Assembly: GCF_963678975.1 (NCBI RefSeq)
Contig: NC_089274.1
Span: forward strand, 6,374,001-6,438,000
Length of the DNA: 64,000 nucleotides
Origin: Dysidea avara
Lineage: Eukaryota; Porifera; Demospongiae; Dictyoceratida; Dysideidae
Direction of reading: 5' to 3'
A program made the translations under genes and the position numbers. The notes under the pieces are model-generated. The model saw only the letters and a program-made list of their open reading frames with translations, was not told the DNA's origin and searched no databases. Of the stretch, positions 10,323-23,300 are shown in pieces (positions within the stretch are counted from its first letter, which is position 1; each line of letters starts with the position of its first letter).

Positions 10323-12097
10323 GTTGCATAATAAAGTTATTCCCCTGAACATTGGTGACAAACCACATTGCCACATTTTATTTATGTTGTATTGGCCCAA
10401 AAATTTCCTTTGTGGTTTGTAGGTGTTTGAGACAATTATATAGCCAACTGCAAAAGGTGAAATTGTATTCTGGTTGGTCTTTCTGTGATAAAGTCTGCTT
10501 GCAATACTATGCAGCATTACAAGAAACTTAGGTATAGTGTGACTTATGAAGATTGATTGCATATGTATATATGACTTATACATGCACATGGCTCTTCAAA
10601 GCCACACGCATGCATTATAACAGCACTAGTGAACAAATGCATGGCATGCAATTAAGGTAGGGAGAAATGCATGGAGTATACTCATTGCAACTGTTCTGGA
10701 ATCCGATGGCCTATAGCTAGCTTCCCTTCTATTTGCCTGTTTAATGAGTGACAACCCATATGGCCAAAATCTACTGCCTATACATACTGCCATGTTAAAT
10801 CAGTGTTGCCAGACACTATTTGGCAATCAAAGTTTTAAACTGGTTAATATTATTTACTTTATAAATGTTGATACATTGAAACCTCAATAATGCAATGCTC
10901 ATTGTGTCAAAAGTCATATCAGGATGTTAGATGCATGATCAAGTTTTTGTTACATTAAATGCTTGTTTAAATAATATTACCTGTATATGCAAACCAAAAA
11001 TGCATGGAAATATATTAATTTGGTGACACTCAGCCACTTAATATATCATAACGTGATTAGTAACTTGAACAATATAACACATGTACAGCAAGCTATAAAC
11101 TACAAGACTACGTAGCTATATAAAATCTATCCATTAATATATAGCTATAGGCCAAAAGAATTCTGTGTCCATGATCCATACTCCAGCTCCACTATTAACT
11201 TAATACACAATAATGATAGTTGCATGAATATTTATCACTTTTACAGTGACAAGAGATGTTTTATTTGTATGTATAGCAATGGTTCTGATCCACTTCATTC
11301 TGTGCCGTGTATTTCCCAATGAGTTTACACATGATGCGGGGGTGTATATACAACAGCAAGGATCTGCCTTGAATGACTGAAATATGAGCAGTCTCAAGTA
11401 TACCAACACCTAAGGTAGCACTGACAATTATTTAAGAAATTCAGTGTGCGGCAAGCCGAGTATAGCCATGCAGTTCATCTTCTACAGCTTCCTACAACTG
11501 TGCACAAAAGTACTATTAAACAAATGGCTATAACCTAATAGATTATTTAATGTCATTACATGTACCAGGAGTGCATCAAATCCTATGGACAAGGATTCGA
11601 TGTGCTCCTGCATGTACAAGGCAGTATATCTAGCATATATGCACACAAAAACACAACAGATTGTACATCAGCTGGATACTAAAACGAAACCACAATGCTT
11701 ATATGGTAATTAATGTAGGTATTTTTCAGAAGCCAAGCCCCATGCAGACACTTTTACAATGCAGACAAGCACAGACCTGTATGTAAAAGTGTTCACCTCT
11801 TTATAAAGACTTTTTTACTATTGGGGTATACTTCCAACCTTACTTTATAGTATACGGTTTTCATTTTATATGCTCCTCAAAAAAATTTTCTACTAACAAA
11901 GTGTGGGTGTAAGTGTAAACAATGTACCTATATCTTTTAGAAGGTATGTAGTGATACCGAAGTATTTTTCTCAATACCATACTTCTCTTCAAAATTAATA
12001 TGCAGTACCAGCCATCTCTAATTCTATACCTGATGAACAAAATCTTCACCGAGGCTAAAAGTTTAGTATGAGAGGTACACAGCATATGAGGTAGTCA

Positions 12098-12724
12098 CAC
12101 TGTTAAAATGAGGTGTTACAGGTGCACCCATCGTAAAGGTGTTCATGTACACCCATGGTATTTACAACACCCTAAGGGAGTACTGTAGCACTAGGGGTGT
12201 TATTGAACACCACAAATGTCACTTTATTCCCCATAATAGCTAAGCCACTGTAAGGGTGTTTGCCTACACCTTGGTATATTGAAACCCACAATCAGATGCT
12301 TCTATTAAAAATTAGGTTATAAATACATTTTGTTAACTTCTATAAGAGTGACTTGGAAACAACCATGTGATAAGTATAAAAGTGTTGCAAAAATATGTGT
12401 ACTGCTAATGTGGTTTGTTGTTGTTAATCATTACGTATAAATTGAAATCAACATGAAGGTTACCAGAATGTTATAGCAAGCCTACATTTCTTTTCAACAA
12501 AATGCCACCATGAAGAGCACTAGAACACCTTTAAAGTGTACTGTGACGCCTTTATAGCTATTCCTAGAACACCCTTAGGGAGTATTGTAACACCTTTGTA
12601 ACACCTTTTAGTTGCTCCTAGAGCACCACTGGGGAGTACTACAACTCCCTTCAAAGGAGTTTAATTTAAACAGCAGTTAGAACTCCTCTAAAGGTGATTG
12701 GATTACACCCTATTTTTAACAGTG
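12098..12724. mobile_element. MITE, CACTGTTAAAA family, inserted in duplication copy 1
   Basis: The ends are CACTGTTAAAATGAGGTG and, reversed, CACTGTTAAAAATAGGGTG. The interior is made of repeated ACACC/GGTGTT words. The paralogous position in copy 2 (about 52905) lacks the element, so it is an insertion after the duplication. A 128-bp relative lies at 48940-49067. Confidence 0.85.
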
Positions 12725-12949
12725 CATATATAGTTATAATGCTCAAGGGAGGATATTGCAACATGATGAATTCTTGGTTGTTTGTTAGCAGAATATCTGT
12801 GCACACTCAGAGGATATGTTAACCACGAGGGTATATTTCTAACCATACTTGCACAAAAATAACACACCAATGGATAATTTAACCACAAGAGTATATTTCC
12901 AAAATATATATATACAAACATAAGAGAATACAAATTTAGGACAACCAGA

Positions 12950-13125
12950 TGCAACATTCATGTCTGATTTTGGTTGATGAAAACTAGTACTGGTTGGGTT
13001 GGGTCTGAATGACTGTACAATGTTGTTGTTACCTTTCTGGTTCACTAATGTCATTGTCACCATATGCTGAAATGGCCATTCTAGTAAAGCATCATATTTT
13101 CCCTTCATGATGGTACTATAACACA
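12950..13125 (-). pseudogene. Truncated TRAF MATH-domain fragment, copy 1
   Basis: The minus strand encodes IMKGKYDALLEWPFQHM and on through SDMNVASGCPKF, nearly identical to the C-terminal MATH domain of the intact TRAF-like gene at 46380-46560. Homology starts abruptly at the TI of the MATH strand and stops at PKF, the same break as in the copy at 53150. The last part of the domain is missing and the following codons are unrelated. Part of the segmental duplication; not a functional gene. Confidence 0.85.
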
Positions 13126-13129
13126 GCCT

Positions 13130-15330
13130 GTAATGAGTACACAAAAGGCTCTTCCTTAGCTATGTACCTTGTTTTGCTCAAAACGTTCATCAGCAATTGC
13201 AAAGTGTAAATTTCTATAATGATTGTTATACTACAGACGTACACTCAATGTGACTTAATAAGTATAATTGCATCTTGTAGATTATTAATTTTATAGCCAC
13301 AATGATAAAGAACTGCTAGATTCTGTTTTTTACAAGTATGCCATGGCTATAAAAGGTTCTTTATCAGCAAAACAAAAAAGGCGGCAAGCGTCAAAGTAAT
13401 TTTATGCTTCAACTCACTGAACTCAGCATACTGAAACACTGCTAGTGTTGTTCCCCAAAGCATCCTACATGCATACATGTGTCACTAAATGCATCTTTTG
13501 ACATAAGTTGAGGTTGTTGGTGAGCAGAATGTATAACTATTGTAAGATGTTTAACCATGATCTCAATAGTATATAGAAACACTACCAACACTATACTACT
13601 CTTGTCGGTTTAATTGCCATTTTAAGTTGACCCAGTCATGATGTGCTCATCAATATTGGTAGATACAAATGTTCACCTTGTGATAGACTCATTGTACCCC
13701 ATGGACAGACCTATATAAATATTATACATTTGATAGACAAGCATTGTTCTTCAGATGATAGCTATAGTTCAGGTTATTGTGCAAAGCCAACTGGTACGTA
13801 TACAAATAGTTAAAAACAAACACTGATTTCCTAATGCTACTCATCCATACTATCATGCAGTGATTCCCTTACCGCTATTATAACGAAAACAACGGGCTCT
13901 AAAAATAAATATTTTATCCCATGGTTGTTTATCTACAATGCAAGTCATAAGATCTGCATGAGTAGAATTTACTACTTATTTTGGTTACAAAAGTATTGTG
14001 TTACCTATTTTGTACTTGATGTACTATCATGTTTACATTGTTGGCATAGCTATCATCTTTTAAGTACACATGTAATCAACAGCGTAACCACACAGGAAGC
14101 TATATGCTTTGTTGCTATATAAGGATATTTTGTCTCATTAATGCAAGAAAGTCCGGAGGAAGTGCACAGCATGGTAGCAGGGCTTGAGTTTGTGATGGGA
14201 AAATTTGCTATATAATATTACTATATATATATATATATATATTTGCAGCAAGGCCTATATAGGTTACTACACTAATCCCCCTTGGGTTCCCCCATGTATT
14301 GGCTACACAAATGTTTCCAGTGACTATTCTCCCTTTTTATAAAGACTAACTAACACTAAACACTACCACTGCTGAGTAGCAATGCTACAACTAACAATGG
14401 GTAATTGTTACAATAAACTAGGTCACAGGAGAACAATAGGTGCCAAAATATAATTTACCACAGAAGCCTTAGCCAAAACCACATGCTGCACCCATACCAC
14501 CTTAATGCTTGCCCGTTAACTTTTGTTTGTTGGGACAAACTACATTTATTACCTACATGTACAAACAATTAGTCAAGACTATCATAAACATACAAATTTT
14601 CGAGGTACATAATTTTTGCAGATTGACAAATTTCAGGATTTTTGTGGTTTTATTTTCAAGGACCAGTTGTTTTTCACTGAGGCTATCTACTAGAAAGCAT
14701 ATAGAGCCAACTCTGATAATCATTTTGAGGACGAAAATTTTGCGGAAAGCCAAACAACCACAAAATCCACAAAAATTACGTCCCTCGAAAGTTTGTACGT
14801 ATACGGTATTGCATTCTTATAATCAAGAACCAAATTGCATCCTGTATGATTTAGCCCATTTTTAGTAATGACATTGAATACAAAGTGGATATAGTAATTG
14901 AATTGGTGATTCTACACATATCACAATAATGGATTTGTTTAGCACGCCAATTATTGGTCCTACTATAGAAGGAGAGCATATTACACCTAATGATTTCTCA
15001 ATTAGCCACTATATATGTGAAGGCATTGCAAACTATTATGGAGTACTGTTTTCGGTTTAGGTATACATTTCTAGAGTACATGGATGGATAGCTATAAAAC
15101 TGAATTCAACAGATGAACAGTACATTGCATACTGCATGGTGTTTGTATAATACATAATTATGTAGATTATCACAAGAATGCTAATTCAAGTTGTTGACTG
15201 TATGAGCAATGTAATCTCATCATATGATATCTTTTTACATTTATCTCAATTACAACAACATGAATGCATGGTTAAAATTAACATGATCATGAGCGATAAA
15301 CAACGAGCATATAATTGAACTGCATAGCTG
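13130..15330. other. Non-coding stretch, no gene recognised
   Basis: AT-rich sequence with short chance ORFs only. It holds an (AT)n microsatellite at about 14221-14243 and a small inverted-repeat element at 14591-14797. I see no conserved protein segment or RNA gene. Confidence 0.5.
14591..14797. mobile_element. Small inverted-repeat element of the TTTCGAGG type
   Basis: The left end TACAAATTTTCGAGG and the right end CCTCGAAAGTTTGTA are imperfect inverted repeats. Inside, TTTTTGTGGTTTTA-like and reverse-complementary words pair as well. Similar CGAGG-tipped elements occur at 36400-36592. Probably a MITE family relic; the exact ends are uncertain. Confidence 0.5.
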
Positions 15331-15523
15331 TAGTTAGACTACAGTAACACCCAGTTCATAATAGAGCCATAGCAACACAGTTGTTATAATAAACACCACA
15401 TTTAATGGTACCATAATATACTCCAGTAGCACTGAATTTGACCTTTCCATTGAAACTGTTGTGACAACACTTGAAGATGTCGTTGTGGGAGATAAGTTGT
15501 AAACTGGTGTAGTCACCATGGCA

Positions 15524-18500
15524 TCAACTACACTGTGGACTGGTGGTGAATTTGTCAATGGTGTCCTCCTATAAAAACATGATATTGTGTGATAGTTCAC
15601 ATACTGCTACTATCTATTTTGATCACCATGGAGATCTATTATATGTTTGCAATTGAAAGCCTACATGTGTTTATTTGAATGTAAAGTCATTTGGACACAC
15701 CATACAAGTTGTTCGTATACACAGAATAAACATGGTAGATTATTAAGCTTTTGCTTGATTAATACTATATAGTAAAGTATGTAATATACCTCTGAGTTCT
15801 CCTTATGAATGGTGATGGAGGGACATCTCCTGGTATAGCAGAACCAAAAAATGTACAACAAGCGCGTTAAGCCCCACAGATGCCAGTTAATACTCCAATA
15901 GTAATGATGTACACCACTCCCAAAGTACCTGTTAGTATAACCAATGATAACTTTAATCATTGCTTGACCTGTTTTTGTACCGAACTTTGTGTATCTATAG
16001 TTAAACAGTAGAAAGGTTAAATTTCCAAAAAATTCAAAAATAACAATTTGTTTTTGAAAATAAATTTCATAATTTATCAGAAATAGCTAGCTAGCTACAA
16101 TACATCTTAGAAGTGATATACGTTAAGTATAAACAAATCAAAGTTTGAGTGCTTGTTTTCATATTAATTAACTAGCTATAGACCTCAATGTAGCTAGGCA
16201 CTGCATGGCCACAGGTAGGTAAACACAATTCAACTTCGTGATCGTGAGTGACACCATGAGTATCACAATTCTTACCTATAGCTAAGAGAAACTAGTTATC
16301 CTAGATTGAGTGAAAACAGCTGGAAGGAGTACAAAAGCCAACTAGTTGTGGCTCAATCTGCAGACCGCCAAACAACATGAGCTACATTTACGAAAGAGGA
16401 AGGGGTAACTAGATGTGACTCTACCAAAGCCAGATGGGTGCTTATCAATACTTAACTGAACAATCAAAGCAGCATATTCTACTGTACGTGATCAATGCAA
16501 CCATTGTTAGCTTTCTACAATTAACTAGTTGCATGGAGTTCACGAACCCTTCCAGTCAATTATCTAAGGTGCGGCACAGTAAAGAGGATTCATTTCAAAA
16601 AAATTTTTTTTTCAAACTTATAATCAAGCTTTCCTGTTTCAAAAACTTAAATATTTCCCACTATAATTTTGGTATGACACAGGCCTGGTTAACAAGTATT
16701 ATTTGTTGGTTGGCAAGTATTATCTCCTATGTTGTAAATATATGGTCCCAGCCCAGTTTTTAGCCTGTGTACTAACATCAATGCTGCATAGCCACATCAT
16801 GGTTTGTCACAAAAAATGACTAAATTAGGAAACATCACAGATAAAGCCTACACCAAGATTAGTAATCGAGTGTATGTGTACATTTAACAATGACATAACC
16901 CATGACATTGTCATTATGAGAAGCAGCAGATTGACATCCATACATCAAAATGCAAGCACTTTAACCTTGTTTGGTGAGGTTACATGGTACTGAACTCCTA
17001 CTACTATTAATGTGGTCTGATCAGTAACTAGTTCTGCTTGCCCAAAATTGGCTTTCTGCTGTAATTATCACATTAGAAGCTATAGCTGCTGTTTGCATGC
17101 CTTGACAGTGAAATGTCATGATAAATTCCCTTCACTGGTATTTAGCTAGTTGTAAAAATAGTGACATTCAATTGGTGCATCATATCTGTGTATCTTTTGT
17201 AGAAGTTTACAGATATGATTTTGCACCTGGGCATTATAAAAATACTTAGTGTACCTGCTAAAAAAGAGGATTGTTGAGACACTACTTTCCAAGGGCAGGG
17301 CCTGCACTATGAAAGTAATGTCTCTTCTTATTTTTGCCTCTGACTCATGTCAGTAACTACTTCTACTGTGATACTATAACTTAAAATTCCAACTGTATTT
17401 TGTTGATATCATAATTACAACTGTTGGGGTTGGGTTGTCAGTAATCACCAAATTAGGAGTCTGCCAACATGATTAATTAATGTAATTACCAACTAATATA
17501 ATCCTGCCTACAGAACCATCACAAATGGACTCCGATAACCACATTCATAATTGGAGTCACAGCTGTATAATATCCTGTATTGGCATTGGTGTAAAACATT
17601 CACAATTGGCAGTCCTTTCTAGGCAATAATAGTGATGATTACCCATGCAGTTAGAAGCAGTGGCGTAACTAAACCCAGGCCTACCCGGGCCTAGGCCCGG
17701 GTGTCAGCAAATTATATTGAAAACAGACATTTTGTATACTGCGACACCAAGATAGGCTTGGCCAACTGTCACGGACTGTGGGCGATGTATCAAAAATTCG
17801 AGGCACAACTACCACGCCCCTTAAATTAAATTTCACGTGCGTAAATTAGGCTGTGGCATTGAGACCATGTAAACAATGTTGAGCACATGTCCTAGCACAT
17901 GGTAACAGTCGTGCTAAATGGCCAGCTTCTTTAGTGCTATTCTCTTCAACAATTCCGCTCACTCCATTTAGCGAATGTGTGATGCAACAGTTAAAAAAAG
18001 GATTGTCCATGCTTGAGATAACAAGTAAGCTTAACGAAAATATTAGTTACTCACACTAATTGTTGTTCTATTTTTAGACTAGCTTACTCACGTGACAATG
18101 CATTTAAACAAAGGCGGTTGACCTGCAATTGAGGCTTGAGATAACACTGATAAACTGCACTACGAGGTGATGAATTGTTGAGAGAGTTGGTCTGCTATAT
18201 ATTAAAGTAGAGGGGATTACTCGGAAAGAGATAATTAAAAAGGAGTCAATCTGAAGTGGTAATTCACTAAATTAAGTGGACAAAATCAGTGTGGCCCGGA
18301 GTGTCTATTGTAAATAGCTATAATGCATTAGAACAGGTAATTGTATACTGCCATGTGTAGGCTCTGTAGGTTTAGCTGCTTTTTCTTTTTTCTGCTTTTT
18401 AAATTAAATTAGGTTTAACTTCTAGCTAGAGATCGGGGAGGATGGGAGTGCCATTAGGTCGGAATAAAAGTAAAAACAAAGGAAAAAAAAAGTATACTGC

Positions 18501-19709
18501 CATGATGTATAGCTCTACTTGATCATGGACAAATATGTTGGAGTACAGTTGAGACACGTGAGAGTGAGATGAGGCTCAATCTGCGGTGGTTACATTATAT
18601 ATACTTACACAGATAGTAATTTGTAATAAAGCAGCTACTTGGATATGATATAAGTTAGGTAATACTATATACCGTATGTTGGCTAGCCCATCATTGGGTC
18701 ATTAGCCATTTTGTACAATCATGACTTTACGTGTTCTGTGGGGGTGTGTCACTCCATCACCTTCTGGTTAGCTATGCCACTGATTGCACTAGGCCCTGGT
18801 GTCAGTCTGGTTCTAGTTATGCCACTGGTTAGAAGCATTTTACAGTGGAAGAAAGGTATGCAGTTATGTATATGTGGTTCTGTTATGCATTCACATATGG
18901 CATGGTTTACTCTTTGACTGCATGGCCATGCATTGCCAGTCAGACATTCAATATTAACCTGCCATCAAAGTGTTTTTATTTTTTTTTGAGTCTATGCATT
19001 CATTTAAACTACAGGCACAAATTTTCTAGCCATATGTGGACATATTTTGATTATGTGTGCATGCATGTCTGGGATTTGTAGCGGTTGTATTCATTTATTA
19101 CCACTACTCATGTACGTATGTTACAATCCAGTGAATCCACTACCACATATGGGCACAGTGTATTTATACTACTCAACAGACCAAATGTACAAGAGTACAA
19201 CTTACCCAATGCAGTTCTCTCTTGTACCACAAAATCAGGTTCAGTCATGTTCTTAACTGTGTAGCGGCCATTTTGCAGGCGAGTCACATTGGCTAAAAAG
19301 CAAACACTCAGTTAATCATACCTGCCGTTTACATGTTAAGGAAGCATCATACAAATATGTAGCTAACACTAGATTATGTGATAAAATCATATGAACTTAT
19401 TTATTTGAGTATGCAGGTATAGTAAAGTTCAAACACTACCTGTCATAGGGAGGTTTTGATCATGCTTGCACACGACACATTAAAAATGGAATTGATCTAA
19501 ATGTCTGACATGTCATCAAGCCACCAAGATACATGACAGCTACAGTAGTGAACAAGGATGTACAAATGCACAAAATGACAACACATACATGCTCAAACAG
19601 TGCATGCATGAGATATATGGGCGTGGCTACCTTTAGCAACATATTGTGACTGACAGGGTTTCCAGTAGAAAGTAGTGGCTAGAGCTAACACTACTAACGA
19701 TAACAACAT
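15524..19709 (-). CDS. Predicted small secreted Cys-containing protein (six-exon model)
   Basis: Exons on the minus strand: 19709-19631, 19292-19206, 17614-17512, 15994-15929, 15829-15790, 15568-15524. All introns are GT/AG, and the phases fit through all six exons to a stop at 15524 (139 residues). The N-terminus MLLSLVVLALATTFYW is a plain signal peptide. The mature part has about six Cys (KPC, HQC, YSC, YEC, RRC, QCS) and one N-x-T site near its start. No family recognised; a disulfide-stabilised ligand or peptide is possible (inference). Intron 2 hosts the hAT element. The last exon is also open in another frame with a transmembrane segment, so the C-terminus is uncertain. Extra exons cannot be excluded. 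Confidence 0.5.
17276..17326. repeat. Hairpin with 14-bp stem
   Basis: GAGACACTACTTTC pairs with GAAAGTAATGTCTC with one mismatch; the loop contains GCAGGGCCTGC, itself nearly palindromic. It lies in an intron of the secreted-protein model. It could be a minimal MITE or a structured RNA; nothing in the sequence decides. Confidence 0.6.
17658..18827. mobile_element. hAT-like non-autonomous DNA transposon with 8-bp TSD
   Basis: The ends CAGTGGCGTAACTA and TAGTTATGCCACTG are inverted, flanked on both sides by the 8-bp direct repeat GTTAGAAG (17650-17657 and 18828-18835). An 8-bp target duplication with CAG-type ends is the hAT signature. 1170 bp without a transposase. A second copy of the right tip lies internally near 18760. 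It sits in an intron of the secreted-protein gene model. Confidence 0.88.
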
Positions 19710-19799
19710 TATCCATGCCGTACATTTAGCTAGACAGCTATTAATGAAGGTTAATAGCTTAACCGTGGTTAGCACACAAAGAATCACGCACGCCTCCAG

Positions 19800-20385
19800 C
19801 CAATCACGTACGTGATGCAGAATGCGCCATTTGTTGACTCGTGTGATCGAACTTCAACTTGTCGTGCGTAAAAGTGTGAGACGGAGAACAATGACATTTC
19901 TACCTCACTGAAGTGGAACGATATCCTACAGTAGGTTTTTGTCTCCCCGTGAACCACTGTGACAGCCGTCAGATTGTAACCATAAAGAGGTTCAAGCAAG
20001 TTTCACTAGTGCTCTGGCCGTGGTGGCACTGATACACACAAACAGATCAACAACTGATTCTATCGACCGATCCCCCAGTATCGTCTCGCCGGGTGAGTTG
20101 TCACCTACCACCGGAAGTCCCCACAAACCAGTCACCGGTTTAATACCGTGCCTCCTCCCTTCACTCAGGAAGGGAGTGAAATATAGTAAATCCTGGGGAT
20201 AGGTGTAGAGGGTACCTGGCCTGTTAGGGTAAGGCAGGAATTTTCTTTTTAAAGGAATTTAGGCATGAGCTGACCACAAATCAATTGGATTCCACATTTT
20301 TTGTATGTTTTTAGCCCGTAGGAGGGAATAAAATAAAGTAATAAAGGGGATGTTAGCTAGGCTTGGTTCAGTGAGGGACAGGTGG
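19800..20385. other. Upstream region of the secreted-protein model, no clear gene
   Basis: Higher in CpG than the surroundings at about 19840-20110, as a promoter region might be. The plus strand has a short open frame at 20020-20202 with a possible splice donor (CCGGGTGAGT), but nothing recognisable. I assign no gene. Confidence 0.35.
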
Positions 20386-20389
20386 ATTG

Positions 20390-23300
20390 GCAGCTACATC
20401 AGTAGCACTCAACATGAGCTACGTCGGTAGCACTCACAGACATGAACTACGTCGGTAGCACTCACAGACATGAGCTACGTCGGTAGCACTCACAGACATG
20501 AGCTACGTCGGTAGCACTCACAGACATGAGCTACGTCGGTAGCACTCATAGACATGAGCTACGTTGGTAGCACTCACACATGAGCTACATCTCATGCATA
20601 AGCTATATCACAATGTGAGCAATGTTGGAAACACTCAAATGGAGTAAGTTGGTACTTAAACATGGACTACGTCTCACAATGTGAGCTACGTTGGTAGCAC
20701 TCACGCATCAATTACACCGATAGTACTCAAACAGGAGCTACGTCAGTAGCACTCAAACATGAGCTACGTCAGTAGCACTCAACATGAGCTACGTCAGTAG
20801 CACTCAACATGAGCTACGTCAGTAGCACTCAAACATGAGCTACGTCGGTAGCACTCACAGACATGAGCTACATCGGTGGCACTTACAGACATGAGCTACG
20901 TCGGTAGCACTCACTGACATGAGCTACGTTGGTGGTAGCATTCACAGACATGAGCTACGTTGGTAGCACTCACACATGAGCTACATCTCATGCATAAGCT
21001 GTATTACTACATATCACAATGTGAGCAATATTGGAAACACTCAAATGGGGTAAGTTGGTACTTAAACATGGGCTACATCTCACAATTTGAGCTACGTCGG
21101 TAGCGCTCAAACATGAGCTACGTCGGTAACACTCAAACATGAGCTACGTCGGTAGCACTCAAACATGAGCTACGTCGGTAGCACTCAAACATGAGCTACG
21201 TCGGTAGCACTCACAGACATGAGCTACGTCGGTGGTAGCACTCTCAGACGTGAGCTACATCTCATGCATAAGCTGTATCACTACATATCACAATGTGAAC
21301 AATGTTGGAAACACTCATATGGAGTAAGTTGGTACTTAAACATGGACTATGTCTCACAATGTGAGCTATGTTGGTAGCACTCACGCATCAATTACGCCGA
21401 TAGTACTCAAACATGAGCTACGTCGGTAACACTCAAACATGAGCTACATCAGTAGCACTCAAACATGAGCTACGTCGGTAGCACTCACAGTCATGAGCTA
21501 CGTCGGTGGCACTTACAGACATGAGCTACGTCGGTAGCACTCACTGACATGAGCTACGTCGGTGGTAGCATTCACAGACATGAGCTACGTTGGTAGCACT
21601 CACACATGAGCTACATCTCATGCATAAGCTGTATCACTACATATCACAATGTGAGCAATATTGGAAACACTCAAATGGGGTAAGTTGGTACTTAAACATG
21701 GGCTACATCTCACAATGTGAGCTACGTCAGTAGCACTCACGCATCAGTTACATCGATAGTACTCAAACATGAGCTACGTCGGTAGCACCCAAACACGAGC
21801 TACATCGGTAGCACAAACATGAGCTACATCGGTAGCACACACATGAGCTACGTCGGTAGCACTCACATGAGCCACGTTGGTAGCACTCAAACATGAGCTA
21901 TGCCTGGAGCACTCAAACATGAGCTATGTCGGTAGCACTCAAACATTAGCTACATCGGTAGCATTCAAACATGAACTACATCAGTAGCACTCAAACATGA
22001 GCTACTTGGGTAGCACACACATGAGCTACATCGGTAGCACTCACATGAGCTATGTCAGTAGTTGAGCTACTTCAGTAGCACTCAATCTGTCATTAACACC
22101 GAGATGTGAGCTGTCAGCAACACTCAGTCATGAGCTGTCAGCAACGCTCAGTCATGAGCTACATCAGTAGTAGCCAACATGAGCTATGGTGGTAGTACCG
22201 AAATGAGGTAAGTTGGTACTCAAACATGAGTTATATATCACAACGTGAGCTACGTTGGCAGCACCCAAACATGAGCTACATCAGTAGCACTCACACATGA
22301 GGTACATCGGTATCACTCAGTTGGTATTACTCAAACATGAGATGTGTCAGTAGTACTCTAACATGAACTATGTTGGTAGTACTGAAATGAGGTAAATTGG
22401 TACTCGAACATGAGCTACATATCACAATGTGAGCTATGTTGGTAGCACTCACACATGAGCTACATTGGTAGCACTCAAACATGAGCTACCTCGGTAGTAC
22501 TCAAACATGAGCTACGTCAGTAGCACTCAAACATGAGCTACATCGGTAGCACTCACACATCAGTTATGCTGGTAGCACTCAAACATGAGCTACCTCGGTA
22601 GTACTCAAACATGAGCTACGTCAGTAGCACTCAAACATGAGCTACATCGGTAGCACTCACACATCAGTTACGCTGGTAGCACTCAAACATGAGCTACATC
22701 AGTAGCACTCACACATGAGCTATGCCAGTAGTACTCACACCTGAGCTATGCCGGTAGCTCTCAATACGTCAGTAACGCTCAGACATGAGCTACATCAGTG
22801 GTAACCGGACACGAGCTATGTTGGTAGTACTGATGAAAGGAGGCAAGTTGGCGCTCAAATGTAAGCTACATATCACAATGGGAGCTATGTTGGCAACACT
22901 CAAATGGTACTTAACATGAGCTGCATCTTGCAGTGCAGGCTATGCTGGTTGCATGAGCTGCATCGGTGGCATTCAAACATGAGCTACATTGGTGGCATTC
23001 ACACATCAGCTACATCAGTAGCACTCACATGAGCTATGTCAGTAGTACTCAAGCATGAGCTGTGTCAGTAGTACTCAAACATGAGCTGCGTTGGTAGTGC
23101 TGAGATGAGGTAAGTTGGTACTCAGACATGGGCTGCATGTCACAATGCGATGAGCTACGTTGGTAGTACTCACACATGAGCTACACTGGTAGCACTCAGA
23201 CATGAGCTACATCGGTAGCACTCAAACATGAGCTACATCAGTAGCACTCAAACATGAGCTACATCGGTAGCACTCTTGCACTGAGGACTTTGGGCATACA

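Larger units (their letters stand above)
10325..13125. repeat. Segmental duplication, copy 1 (partner 50095-53330)
   Basis: Collinear with 50095-53330 in the same orientation, at an identity that looks close to 90 percent. Shared landmarks are AAAGTTATTCCCCTGAAC at the left edge, the GCATGCATTATAACAGCAC block, and a MATH-exon fragment at the right edge. Differences are insertions: a 627-bp MITE here (12098-12724), and a 464-bp MITE plus a roughly 500-bp segment in the partner. No intact gene inside. Confidence 0.85.

Noticed and set aside
10305..10589. Minus-strand frame resembling the frame at 50081-50266 as a conserved gene
   Set aside because: The similarity is whole-sequence homology of the segmental duplication, including non-coding parts; indels break the frames.
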